A stretch of 64,000 bases of DNA from positions 28,721-92,720 of the forward strand of contig VUYV01000324.1 in NCBI GenBank assembly GCA_008711295.1. Reading direction: 5' to 3'. Below, piece by piece: positions 24,001 to 36,600 of this stretch. Positions within the stretch are counted from its first letter, which is position 1. Every line of letters starts with the position of its first letter. A model generated the notes under the pieces. The model saw nothing but the letters and a program-made list of their open reading frames with translations, did not search any database and was not told where the DNA came from. Made by a program: the position numbers and the translations under genes. The DNA is from Anarhynchus alexandrinus. Lineage: Eukaryota; Chordata; Aves; Charadriiformes; Charadriidae.

Positions 24001-27000
24001 TAACAACTTGTACTTTAGATTGCAGCTGGAGTAGTACTGCTATTTCTTAGGCCTGTTGTGAATCTAGGTTTGAGGTACCACAGTTATGAGACTTCTTGAG
24101 TTATGTCTGAGCCTCACAGTTATGATACCTCTTAGGAAACAAAAAATCTTATTAGAATCAGGGATATTCTTTTACTGCTTTTGAACTGGTTCTTATACTG
24201 ATGAAAGCAATCAGCGACTGAAACTTGATAATTAGGTTTTTGTGTTATAAGATGAATGTTGGCATATGTTCTGGCACTTTAGAAGCATAAAACAGGTAAG
24301 TTTGGAAATACTAGATGATATGTAAAAACACGAAAAACACTGGATGATCAAACCCAGAAGACATTTTTGTAGTTTCATGAATTATCCGCTTTTACTTTAT
24401 CAATGTAGCCCACTTAGGAAAAAGGTAGAAAATCCCTGATGGCACTGCTGCAGAAAAACATGTCAAAATATCAACTAATGCAGGAAGTTCCAACTCATTG
24501 AAAATCTACTTATTACATGCTTGAGTGACCTTGGAAGCAAAGGAAAGCTGCAAGTAGACAGAATAGTACAAGATAGACAAGGCTGACAGTGTACTGACTT
24601 CTGCTCTTTTTAATCTGCTTGCCATTTTAGTTATCTCTTCTATTGTTGCAATGGCCATAAGAGGTCAATTCAGTTATGTATGTTTATGCTAGGTCTTAGC
24701 AGACCCTTCCAGACATAGTTTTACTTGGGAGAACATGGATCTTATCTGAGAAGGAAAAAGTGTCCTTAAGCACTAGTTTCAGTGGGGAAAAAAAAAAGCA
24801 GAGTGAAGAATAAAAGAAAAACGCTATGTATTTGCAGAATTGTGAATAATTGTGATCCACTTATCTATTGGAAACACTTCTAAATTCAGATTTAAATAAG
24901 AAAATTAAAACCACGTTTCAAAAGAAAACAGTTTTCAATCCACTTCTGTCAAAGAAATAATATAGGCCATGACATCTTTCTCTAGCTCCTCCTTCATGGG
25001 CAATGCATCCATTCATTTCAGGCAGGAATTTCCTGATGCAGAACACAAAAAAATTACACAGAAAACAAATTGTACCTGTTAAAAATGCAAAATGGCTTTA
25101 GAGCTGTATTGATTTCTAAGGAAAGGTGGTGAAAGAAGAAGTGATAGCAACTTTTATTAGATAAACAGAAAAGGGCTAATATCCCACTTTAAGCATATCA
25201 GTGTTCACTTTGCCAGATGGCACTATCATATAGGAAATCTTTAGGTGTTATTCAGGACTGTATTGAAAGGTTATAATTTGCTATAAAATTTTATAAGTGG
25301 CTTAGAACAGGTTTTATACAGGAAAAATTGAGTTTATTACATCCAGCATGATGAGTTTCACTGAAAATGTGGCTATTTTTTATGAAACGCTATTGGGAGA
25401 TAGATTCTTTTAAAACCTAGTGTAGCTTGCAGCTGCTCAGCTTAGTTGAATATCTGGTGTATTGCATGGACTATTCCATAGACATGAAAAAAAGCTGCAG
25501 GATCATGTCAGCTAAATGAGGAATTCATGAAAAAAGAGCAAGGTACATCTATTAGTTTGCCAGGCTGCAGGGATGTGAAGATTCACTATCAAAACCTCCT
25601 ATTTTGGCCACATATTAATACCTCTAACGCTCTGCCCCTAGTTATTTTCAGTGCAATTCATCTAATTTTCATGCCTTGAAATTTATAATGCAGCTGGTTT
25701 AAGCTTTGCTTGGCACTCCATTTCATGTTAAATGCTTTAAAAACACATTCAGCACAATAATTCTATTGTTTTCCATAATTATTCTTTTTAAATTCAAGTA
25801 AATATTAAAATTATATCTGCCTGTCATGGGAGTATTTTCCTTTTAGTTCAAATAGCTGAAATGAATGTAATTGCCAGTAGTTCTTTCAAATTTAAATACC
25901 ATGTACTTGTCCTGAAATAGCTAATACGCTAATTTCTTCAAGCCAAAATGTTATGGAAACGGCTATTTTAGAAAAGGTGCTAGTAATGCTTTCAGTTATA
26001 TAGGTTATCTTTGCCATACATCTATGCCGTATCCAAATGTAATGTAAACCACACTCATTTCTTTGATGCTTTAAATGCATTTTATATGTATACTATATGT
26101 CCATATGTGTACACACACATGCTCATTTCTCTATGTACAGAATTAATAACAATCCATTTTCTTCATGTGTTTTTTCCTGTTTAATTCACATTTTATTTAT
26201 AAATATTTTTTTCCTCTGATAGTCTTTTTGCAATGTTTTCCTGTCACCGGTGGTTCCATCCTGAAGGATCAGATGGAAAAAAGTTGCATGACTATAAATC
26301 ACACGTGTTTAACAGTTTTCTCACTGCAAACTCCTCCTGTGTGGATGTCTGACTGTCATCACAGAGTCTACCCCTTGGGATGGCAGTTCTCTTGTCACTG
26401 ACTATACTGTAATTGATGCTAGGGAAAATAACCTTTGCACACTGTGTTTGCTCTTTTTTAATGAGTGCTCTCATACTGTCTGCCCTATAAATGATAACTT
26501 GCTCCAACGTAAAACAATAAAGAGAAAATATACTATACATGAATTGTTTTATTAAAGACATAGTATGGTTTTAAAACTAGTAATTTATTATGATTAGTGT
26601 TTTGTACCATTTCATTTCCTTCCTTGTGGGTGAAATAATGAATTCAAAAGCTTTCAAGTGAAGTTGAAACTTGAACCAAGCAGCAGCATTACTGTATGAA
26701 GAAATATAAACACGATATTTTCTTAGTATAGAGATAGGACACTGAGGATGATTGCACAATCTGGTCAAGATTCAGCTCTTTCTGTTAGGATTTGAAAATT
26801 GTTACATAAGTGTTGCATGGATAACTAGCATCTATACTTATATTTAATAAAATGATGATTCCTTCAAAATACTACACGATGGGTATTTCATTATTTCACT
26901 ATAAAAAGGTTTTGAAATTGTCAAATTCAAATACTTAGGTTACAGTGTGGACTACAATTTATTTCCACAATAAATTACAGTTTAAAAATTGTAATGCAAG

Positions 27001-28009
27001 TTGATTTGTATTGATTTCATGATGATTTCTTGTGTTAAGCACTTCTTTTTAAGCCATGAAGTAGACACCATTTAGGACTCATGAAGAGTTAATAAACAGT
27101 CAATTGCCTGCAGACTGCTTAAACCAGCAATGAAATATTTTGAAGTTAATGCAATTTCTGTATACTTCATGCTGTAGGAATGTTTTCATTTGATTAATAT
27201 TTCGTTGGTTGAAGAAGAACAATAATGAATGAGAATTTTATGATGGGAGACTTGTTTTCTTTCCAAGTTTGAGTTGTTTCCCATAGAAATTGATAAAGAA
27301 CCAGCCAGCCTGCTGGCCTATCAAACATAAAAGGTTTAATTGTCTCTTCTGGCCATGCTGGCATAGTGGATGGAAAACCTGCTGCTCTGGGAAAGGAGCC
27401 CATGGCAGGGCAGGATACTGCGCTACTGAATTGTTTTTTCTTTTCTCCTGCCTGACCCTCTTAGCTCTTCTGTTGAGAGCCTGTGAAAAGATATGGAAGG
27501 GGAAGAGGCCAATCAAAGCAAAGACAACAGGACAAAAAGTTTAGCAGTTCTATGTGAAAATGTCCCCGAAGCTTCAGAGCCTGATGGATCAGCTAGATCT
27601 GACTTATCTGGCAGCTTTGGATCTCATTGGATATAATAGCAAGGTTATCAAGACAGTTATGTGTCAGAGGTTTGTATTTGTTTCTGACATACTAGTTCTT
27701 CATGGTATTTTACTGACAATGTTTAACAGTGGAGAAAATGTCAAAGATGATTACCTTCAAGGCACACAAAAATTGGCTTCAGCTGCACTGAGGTAAGTTC
27801 TGCTTACAGAGATTTTGATAGTATGGTTTGATGACTACAGGTAGCATAAAGTATGGGTTACAGCTTCTGTGGAAGAAAAGTGATGTCCTATGTTTTTCAG
27901 AAGAAGTAGTCTTGAAATACCTAGCAGGAGAGCATACAAAGGAGGGACTTGGAAATAAAGGCAATGGAAAAAAAAAGTGTAGAAATATTAAATTATCTTT
28001 TATAAATTT
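21058..28009. other. AT-rich non-coding DNA, no gene seen
   Basis: Unique-looking sequence. Items noted are short A/T tracts, an ATT-rich stretch around 22600-22700, a GTT-type run near 23815-23830 and one possible exon at 27465-27792 (listed separately). No dispersed repeat was recognised. Confidence 0.55.
27465..27792 (+). other. Weak candidate exon
   Basis: A pyrimidine-rich tract ending TTAG at 27461-27464 looks like a splice acceptor. CTGAG followed by GTAAGT at 27793-27798 is a near-consensus splice donor. From an ATG at 27560 one frame stays open to the donor (77 codons plus 2 bases, starting MSPKLQSLMDQLDL and ending KLASAALR). I do not recognise the peptide, and upstream of the ATG all frames have stops. 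It could be a first coding exon, a lncRNA exon, or chance. Confidence 0.15.
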
Positions 28010-28900
28010 CACAGAATCATAAAATGGTTTGGATTGGAAAGGACCTTGAAGATCATCTAGTTTAAGCCCCCCTGCCATGGGCAAGGACACCTTCCAATAG
28101 ACCAGGTGCAAAGGCCAGGCCAACCTGACCTTGAACACCCCCAGGGATGAGGCCTCTACAACTTATCTGGACAACCTGTTTTCATATCTCACCACCCTCA
28201 CAGTAAAGAATTTCTTCCTTATATCTATTCTAAATCTACCCTCTTTCATTTTAAAACCATTACCCCTACTCCTATCACTACATTCCCTGATAAAGAGCCC
28301 TTCACCACCTTTTCTATAAGCTCCCTTCAGATACTGGAGGGCCACTGTAAGGTCTCTCCAGAGCCTCCTCTTCTCCAGGCTGAACAACCCCAACTCTCTC
28401 AGCCTGTCTTCATAGGAGAGGTGCTCCATCCCCTCCGATCACCTTCATGGCCCTCCCCTGGACCCACTCCAACAGGTCCATGTCTTTCCTATGTTGGGGG
28501 ATGCAGTAGTCCAGGTGGGGTCTCACCAGAGCAGAGTAGAGGGGCAGAATCACCTCCCTTGAATTGCCAGCCATGGTTCTTTTGATGTAGCCCAGGATAT
28601 GACTGGCTTTCTGGGCTGCAAACACACATTGTCGGCTCAAGTTGAGCTTCTCATCAACCAGCACCCCCATGTCCTTCTCCTCAGGGCTGCTCTCAATCCA
28701 TTCTTCACCCAGCCTGTAATTGTGCTTGGGATTGCTCTGACCCAGATGTAGGATCTTGCACTTAGCCTTGTTAAACGTCATGAGGTTGGCTTGGGCCCAC
28801 TTCTCCAGCCTGTCCAGGTCCCTCTGGATGGCATCTCTTCCCTCCAGTGTGTCGATGGCACCACATGGCTTGATGACATAGGTAAACTTGCTGCGGGTGC
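28010..28900 (-). mobile_element. CR1 LINE 3' part
   Basis: The minus strand carries CR1 ORF2 C-terminus ([75 protein letters not shown]), then [18 protein letters not shown] and a 3' UTR. The 3' end lies at 28010 with a single degenerate octamer (ATAAAATGG, ACAGAATCA). The 5' truncation is at about 28900, just upstream of the motif C region. A deletion near 28490 removes a few codons before [11 protein letters not shown], and the frame shifts near 28430. It faces the plus-strand copy at 32232-33643 as an inverted repeat. Confidence 0.9.
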
Positions 28901-30254
28901 TCTCGTTTGCTCCTTCCCTATATTTTCTTCTAATAAGGAAAGTCTCTGGGAATCACAACAAGAGATTTAAAAATAAGTGTCTTTTTATCACAAATCCATT
29001 TTCCTCTTTCAATATAAATTATATGACATACCTTTCAAAGGCATGAAAAATCCAGGTTGCTGTTCAAAAAACAGAAGTTCAAACAGGCAGAAAGTTGTTG
29101 TCATAAACTATTATTTCTAGGAAAAAATTAACATTCAAAGCAAGTGCTATTGTTAAATGCTTCTTTTATGATTCATTTCTTTGTTTAGAGATATTGGAAA
29201 GAATTTTCTTATTTCAATAAGAAAACATTTTCTAATTTCTTACTCATCTTATCTGAAAATGAATACACCATCGAGGTAGAAGTGTAATTACAGGATATAA
29301 GGGGATTTTTCAGGGAAACCCTTGCAAAAATATTGGCAGCACATCATCTTTTTGAATACTCCCTGAATTTGTCTTACACAAAAGAAAAATCTATTTTGGA
29401 TGAAAAAAATATTGAGAGACAGATAAAAACGAATGTCACATTAGTATTTACTTCTGTGATTTCTTTATACTTGATGGAAAAAACTGATAATCTTAAATTA
29501 CTTAGATGAGTTTATCACTATATCAGAATTTTCTATAATCTCTATAACCTGATGCACGTATATTTGTATATATACACATACAAAAGTGAAACTCATAGGA
29601 GACAAGTTGTTTAAAAAGATAATATGCTTTAAATTTTCAACATGAACTTTACAAATCAGAAGAACAATTCTCAGTATTTACTGCTGCTAAAGTATTGATT
29701 CCCTCTCATTTAACTTGAAAAAGAATTTACTTTATTTGCAGAAACATTGAAATCTATGAAAAAAAGTTAAAGATGTCGTATACAAAAGCATTGAATGGGT
29801 ACACAATAGCCAGTATGCTACATACCATTTAATTAAATAAATTAGTGAGAAATGTATTCAGGTAGAATACAAGTGAGCATTGCAATCGACAAACCTGTTT
29901 GTCGCAAAATGGCCTATAGTCAAGCACTTTTCTTGAATGACTGGAGATAAAATACCAAAGTAAGGTGGTGATATACACCTTAATGGAATAATAGAAATTG
30001 AGAGACTATAATTCACAGAAGTAGCTTGGAGATGAAATAATTAAAAGCATACTGGAGATGCCAGTACTATTATATGTTATTATTTTTTAATGCCAGAAGC
30101 TATCACTGGCATCACCTGCTCTCACCGTCTGCATGACACATGTAAGAGGGGACTACAACAGTGGTTGCTGCACCACATTTTCATACATTGCCTTCAAGAT
30201 GTTTCCTAATGTTCATTTTAGATAGCATTCATATCATCTAATGACACTAGAGAT
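28901..30254. other. AT-rich non-coding DNA, nothing recognised
   Basis: No gene, known repeat or strong regulatory motif was seen. There are several A runs and a small TATATACACATA tract near 29565. Confidence 0.6.
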
Positions 30255-31390
30255 TATGTAATGATGCCAGAAAGGGACCTGCAGGTCATGGTGCACAGCA
30301 AATATTATGGCCTTGTGGCAAAGGTGGTCAAATGCATTCTGGTCTGTGTCAGCAAAAGTGTTGCTGGCAGGTCAAGGGAAGCAATTATTCCCCCCTGTTC
30401 AGTGGGTGTGAGGCTGCATTTGGAGTACTGTGTTCAGTTATTATTCCCTGGTGCAAGAAAGACATTGATGCACTGCAGTGAGTACATCACAGAACGACCA
30501 AAATGATTAGGAGGATGTATCACAAGATATTTAAGGGTAGAGAAACCTGAGGTTTTTTCAGTGTTAAGAAGATAAGGCTTAGATATTAATGAATATTAAG
30601 AGATATTAATGAAGTTTTATGCATAGGACAGAGACAGACTCTTCTTGGAGGTGTACAGTGACAGACAAGAAGCTCTTAGGGCAATGAAGCTGATGAGGGG
30701 TCTGTAGGACAAGTCTTATGACGAACAACTGAGGGAACTGGGGTTGTTTAGCCTGGAGAAGAGAAGGCTGAGGGGAGACCTTATTACGCTCTACAACTAC
30801 CTGAAAAGAGGTTGTAGAGAGGTGGGGGCTGACCTCTTCTCCCTGGTGACAAGTGATAGGACAAGAGGAAATGGATTCAAGGTATGCCAGATGAGGTTTA
30901 GATTGGAAATTAGAGAAAAAAAAATCACCGAAAGGGTTATTAAACATTGGAATAGGGTGCCCAGGGAGGTGGTGGATTCACCATCCCTGGGGGTGTTTAA
31001 AAAAAGGGTAGACGTGGTACTTGGGGACGTGGTTTAGAAGTGGTTTTGTCAGGGTAGGTTAATGGTTGGACTTGATGATCTTAAAGATCCCTTCCAACCT
31101 CAACAATTCTATGATTCTATTATTCTCTGGACACAAATTGCAATGAGACAGACTATGATACTAGGAAAAATAAACTATATATTAGGATAAAGTTTTTCAC
31201 CACTAAAATAATTATAAACTGGTACAGGTTGCCGAGAGAGATCGAGATGGATTCTCCATCCATGAAAAGATTTATACTGTACTGGCCAAACCTCTTAATA
31301 ACTTGATCTAGTTGGTGGTGCTTGAAGTAAGGTCTTGGACTAGATGACTTCCAGAAATTCTTTCTAAATTTTTCTATGATTCTGAGATAC
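30255..31390 (+). mobile_element. Old CR1 copy, split by a younger CR1
   Basis: 30255-30671 gives a worn ORF2 C-terminus (PERDLQVMVHSKYYG, VAGRSREAIIPPCSVGVRLH, LEYCVQL). It is followed by UTR-like sequence with AGACTCTTCTTGGAGGTGTA. After the younger insertion, matching sequence resumes at 31128-31390 (CACAAATTGCAATGAGACAG, TGGACTAGATGACTTCC) and ends at TTCTATGATTCT. The flanks read as one element when the middle is removed. Many indels and substitutions show it is much older than its neighbours. Confidence 0.75.
30672..31127 (+). mobile_element. Young CR1 3' end nested in an older CR1
   Basis: An open frame (30744-31037) gives the end of ORF2: [60 protein letters not shown] 3' UTR (GGTTGGACTTGATGATC) and octamers follow, ending at about 31127. 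The wording matches the minus-strand fragment at 56112-56466, so both belong to one subfamily. The frame is open for 97 codons, which suggests a fairly recent insertion. The left edge (30665-30680) is uncertain. Confidence 0.85.
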
Positions 31391-32231
31391 ATTAACATAT
31401 ATATCTAAATTAGGAAAATAGCTTCCCTTCCCTTTCTTGAAAAGTCAGGCATCTCTGGAGGGCTTAAGAGAAATGTAATGTAGATGCCCCAAATGCCTTT
31501 CTCAAGGATTAAGTGTCTCTCCAGGGACCATAAAAGAAGACTGGGAAAAGTATTGCCCTAATTTAGGAACATAGACGTTCCTGTGATTACTAAGGCAAGT
31601 ATGGTGCGCAAAGGATTTTTTTAGGCAAGTTTTCAACTCTCAGTATTTGTGTGGCCATTCTTTAAGAGCTTCAGCTGGTAGGAATATAGCAACTGCATCA
31701 GTGAGTGAGACAATGAATGAAACATGGAAGGCATACAGGGTATAGAATATATGATACAGAGTAGAGGAAGCAGAATATAAGGGGGATTATTGAATTTTAG
31801 AATCTCTATTCCTCTGGCTGCATAAGGCTTGGTATGGAACTTGTCACATTCACACAAAAAAATCATGGATAGTACACATTTCTTCTCTTACCAGATGGGT
31901 AAATATCCATAGGAAATAACATAATCTTTTTCATTTTTCCATTCCACAACACTGTTCCGTATCACAGGTTAGTGATTGTTCATTTTGTTTTGTATTTTGG
32001 TAAGAATATTCTATTGAGGTGGAAAATGAAGTTTAAAACAGGCAGAATCAGAAAAGGGAAACAAATGTATTGTTTGTTCTGTCTATGTTCTGAGATAAAT
32101 AAAGTCCTAGACATGTTTTTCAAAAGTATTTCAAACCAATACAAGAAATGTTATGTATACATGGTCTAATTAACAGATTAAACTTCCTGACACAAAATGA
32201 GAGTGGCCATTAAAAATGTTGCAGAGGTTTA
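31391..32231. other. AT-rich non-coding DNA, nothing recognised
   Basis: Short spacer between two CR1 blocks. No open frame with similarity, no structured repeat. Confidence 0.6.
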
Positions 32232-33643
32232 AGAAACCCCTTATTTCAAAAAGGGAAATAAGGAAGACCCAGGGAACTACAGGCCGGTAAGTCTCACCTC
32301 TGTGCCTGGCAAGAGCATGGAGCAGATCCTCCTGGAAACTCTGCTAAGGCACATGGAAAATAAGGAGGTGATTGGTGACAGCCAGCATGGCTTCACTAAG
32401 AGCAAACCATGCCTGACAAATCTGGTGGCCTTCTACGAGGGGGTTACAGTGGTAATGGACAAGGGAAGAGCAACTGATGTCATCTACCTGGATTTGTGCA
32501 AAGTGTTTGACACTGTCCCACACAATATCCTGGTCTTTAAATTGGATTTGATAGATGGACCACTTGGTGGATAAGGAACTGGCTGGACCTTTGCACTCAA
32601 AGGGTTGTGGTCAATGGCTCAAAGTCCAAGCGAACACCAGATATGGGTGATGTTCCCCAGGGGTTGGTACTGGGACCGGTGTTGTTCAACATCTTTGTCA
32701 GCGACATGGACAGTGGGATCTAGTGCACCCTCATCAAGTTTGCTGGTGATACAAAGCTGTGCAGCAAGGTAGACTTGCTTCCCTTCCCCTCTGGAGGGGA
32801 GGGATGCCATCCAGAGGGATCTGGACAGGCCTGAGAGGTGGGCCCATGCCAATCTCGTGAAGTTCAACAAGGCCAAGTGCATGGTCCTACATTTGGGTCT
32901 GGGCAATCCCAAGCACAAATAGAGTCTCGACAGAGAATGGATTGAGAGCAACCCTGAGGAGAAGGACTTGGGGGTGTTGGTCGATGAGAAGCTTAATATA
33001 AGCAAGCAATGTGCTATCGTAGCCCAGAAAGCCAGTCATATCCTGGGCTGAATCAAAAGAAATGTGGCCAGCAGGTCAAGGGGGGCGATTCTGCCCCTCT
33101 ACTTTGCTCTTGTGAGACCCCACCTGGAGTACTGTGTCAAGCTCTGGAGCCCCCAACATAGGAAAGACATGGACCTGTTGGAGCGGGTCCAGAGGAGGGC
33201 CATGAAGATGATCAGAGGGCTGGAGCACCTCTCCTATGAGGAGAGGCTGAAAGAGTTGGGGTTGTTCAGCCTGGAGAAGGCTCCAGGAAGAGCTTATAGC
33301 AGCTTTCCAGTACCTAAAAAGGGCCTACAGGAAAGTTGGGGAGGGACCTTTTACAAAGGCATGAAGTGACAGGACAAAGGGGAATGGCTTTAAACTGGAA
33401 GAGGGTAGATTTAGATTAAACATAAGGAAGAAATTTGTCACTGTGAGGGTGGTAAGGCACTTGGACAAGTTGCCCACAGAAGTTGTAGAAGCTCCATCTT
33501 GGAAGTTCTGAAGGCCAGGCCGGATGGGGCTTAGAGTAACCTTGTCTGGTGGGAGGTCTCCCTGCCCATGGCACGGGGGTTGGAACTCAATGATCATCAA
33601 GGTTCCTTCCAACCTAAACCATTCTATGATTCTATGATTCTAA
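32232..33643 (+). mobile_element. CR1 LINE, reverse transcriptase to 3' end
   Basis: A 1.4-kb 5'-truncated copy starting at the TTTCAAAAAGGG linker, followed by reverse transcriptase ([56 protein letters not shown]). Motif C reads FAGD at 32739-32750, so the first catalytic Asp is lost. The C-terminus includes [20 protein letters not shown] and [11 protein letters not shown], and the 3' UTR ends in octamers at about 33643. A small deletion near 32550 and stops at several points inactivate it. It is close kin of the 19365-21057 copy. Confidence 0.9.
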
Positions 33644-36600
33644 GAAATGAGAGCCCATAAAAAGAAAGAAGACCATATAAAACCTACCAAAACCCCTGAA
33701 GAATATCCTCTTGGGTTTTGCTTCCTCACATATATTTCAATTAGGGACAGAGTAACTATTACCTCTGAAGGAACATAGGACTGAACTACTGTTCAGCAAA
33801 GTGCCGCATAGTGAAAGAGAAAAATGCTGACCCCATATATGCCAACAGGTGACATTGGATTAACTGGATTTATATCATAATTTCATCCTTTAGTCTCCAG
33901 CATTCCAAACACCTTCCTTTTCCTTGGACTTTCCTGATTTCCCAAAATCAAACAGGATAATTAATTTTAACTGAATTGAGAAAGTATTGATATTTCAAAT
34001 GTTTAATATGCTTTGAGCTGTATAACACATCTTATGCAACAGAATCCCAGAAAGTATCTCATTTCAAGAAGCTTGGGTCATATCACAGTAGGCAGTCACA
34101 TTTGCAAGCTAACAAAAGCAAAATGAGATGAACAAAGTAAACTAAAATTAGTAACAGCATGTTTCTTGCCTGTGGCAACATATATAATAGGTAATGGATG
34201 ATGACAGCAGACTCCTAATTTTTTCCTCTCACTTCTACTAATAGATCAAATAAAAACATTTTATCAGTAATACTGAACCTCTCCCTATCTGTCTGGGCTA
34301 GGAAACAGAGGATTTTAACCCACAGGTCTCTTTTTTTCTTTTTCTCTAAGGTGTAGAGCAAAATGCCATTAGTGACAGAAATGTACTGCTCCCTTGCAGA
34401 GCTGCTCTGAATGTGCAGCAAAGAGTGTAGAGTGCAGTCAGGGGCTGGAAAGAGTCATCTGGCTCAATGGAGACGAGGAGATACAATATGTGGTTCTCAC
34501 AGAAAAGGCTCTTCCACAGGTACCAGATACTCTGCTTACACTGGAAAAAGCCCACACTGGAACCTTGCCTGTTTCAGGACTTTTCATCCCTTTCCTCACT
34601 GAAAACACTGTTGAGATCATCAATTTCATAAAAAACAGAAGATATTGATGAAACACTTTTTCATACAATTAAGAGTTAATTGGACTGATTTGAACTAAGT
34701 GGACAACAATATAGTCTATTTCCTCATATTAGCAAAAGTGGAAAGTAAATCAGGAATTGTTCCTTATTGGTAAACAGAGAAGAAAAGAGAATCAGACCCC
34801 ACCTATTCAGTGAAATTCCTACAAGAATGATATGTATATAACTAGTTTGTGTTTTTTATCTTCATAGATGTATACACTCCAAAATAGTCCTACCATTTTT
34901 TCCTATCATTTTCCACCATGGTTTCAGTGCGACTATTAAGGAAAGTGGTGAGACTATTAAGGAAAAAGACTAGCACAGAATGTAGTGAGATTACCTACTT
35001 GGAATTAGCTGATACAGGCTGACTGTTATGTAATAGTCAAAACCCAGGTATTCAATGCAACCAAACATTCTATGTTTCAAATTCTTTAAATGGATTGTAT
35101 AAATGGGCTAGTGAGAATGGAATAATTTTATTATTTCTGATGCAATCTTCTCAGTGCATAACAACTTCTTCATCTCTATATTTAGACCTCCAACCATAAA
35201 ATTCTACTCGAGCATGCCTCAGACTGAAAGTTTTTGATTTAGGGAGTAAGATACATTTCTTGTGTTTTGTTTTGTGTTTTGTCACATTGCTTTTTATAAA
35301 TTAGCAAGAACTGTAAAACACAGCATTAAGATTAGATAAAAAGTTAATTATAAGAATGCAGTGTTTCAGAAAAATCTCTGCAACTATGGAGTTGTCACCA
35401 GAATGAGAAGGGAAATATTGTTGTTTGATAGCATATACACAGTTCCCTCAACTAGTAAAGTTGGCTATCTAATTCTCACCTGGCACAGGTGTTACAAAGC
35501 CATATTACTACTGCTGATTACAATTGGTACATCTGTAGCAGTAACAGGAAAACCACCAGAATACAGACCTGAACACGAATACAAAATTTTCCATACAGTT
35601 TAATTGTAAGGACAACCCTTTGGCTGTGGCCCAAATTAGCTGGCACATCAAAAATGCTCAGGTTTTGTCTGGGTAGAATATTACTGGTGAAAAAATGCTT
35701 CATATGGGCAGTTAGGATGCAGCCACACAGGCTTTTTTTTTGGATAGTTCTGAAATAAAGGTGAGCTATATGAACAAAAGTTGTTTTTATTTTGGTCAGG
35801 ACTAAAGAAAAAAGTCTTTGACCTATTTTATTTATCAGAATTAATGGACAATAACACTTTCAGAGAAAGTGATAGAAAAATTTCATGAGAATACAAGGAA
35901 AAAAAGTAGTTATAAGGTTAGATTAATCTTCTCATATTTATGTACTTTAAATAACATTATGTCATTGATATGCCATTCATCTGGTCTTTGGTTGGGGGAA
36001 ATTTTATTCATGCTCCTTCGTGGAAATTGAAGACATTGAAGTAATATCTATTATTACAGTATTATTTTTTAACTGTTTCTATAGCACTCCACTATGCCTT
36101 CCGTCTGCTTTCTGATCCTGTTCTTATACCCTAGAAATTAGTAGAGAATACTTTTCTGTTTCCAGCATTAAAGCAGTTTTTGTTCTGGCATTGTAAAGCT
36201 CTCCTTCAGGCCAAGGAGGGAATTACATCTAAATCTTCTGCCTGGGTGTTTTAAGCACTAATCTGCTTTCTTTAAAATAGTACACAATAGCACCCACAGC
36301 TTTTCTTCTGCCTTTGTCATTTTCTATAAAGCATTTTCCACCATAGGAAAATGTACACTATTACTTGCATTAGGCATGCTTTGAGCACACACAGCGAACA
36401 GGGCACTTCAAAGCCCTTTGTACTTTAACCCCAATCACAAGTAATTGTAAAGTAGGTGCTAGATTGCGTGCAATTTGGATGGTCTTAAACTGTGCAAAAA
36501 CCACAAAGGAAGCACATAAGATAGGAATCACATAAAGTAGAAGCCTTTTAATCTAACTTCAGACATCTAAAGTTTAGGCAAGCAGTCTTAAAAAAAAATA

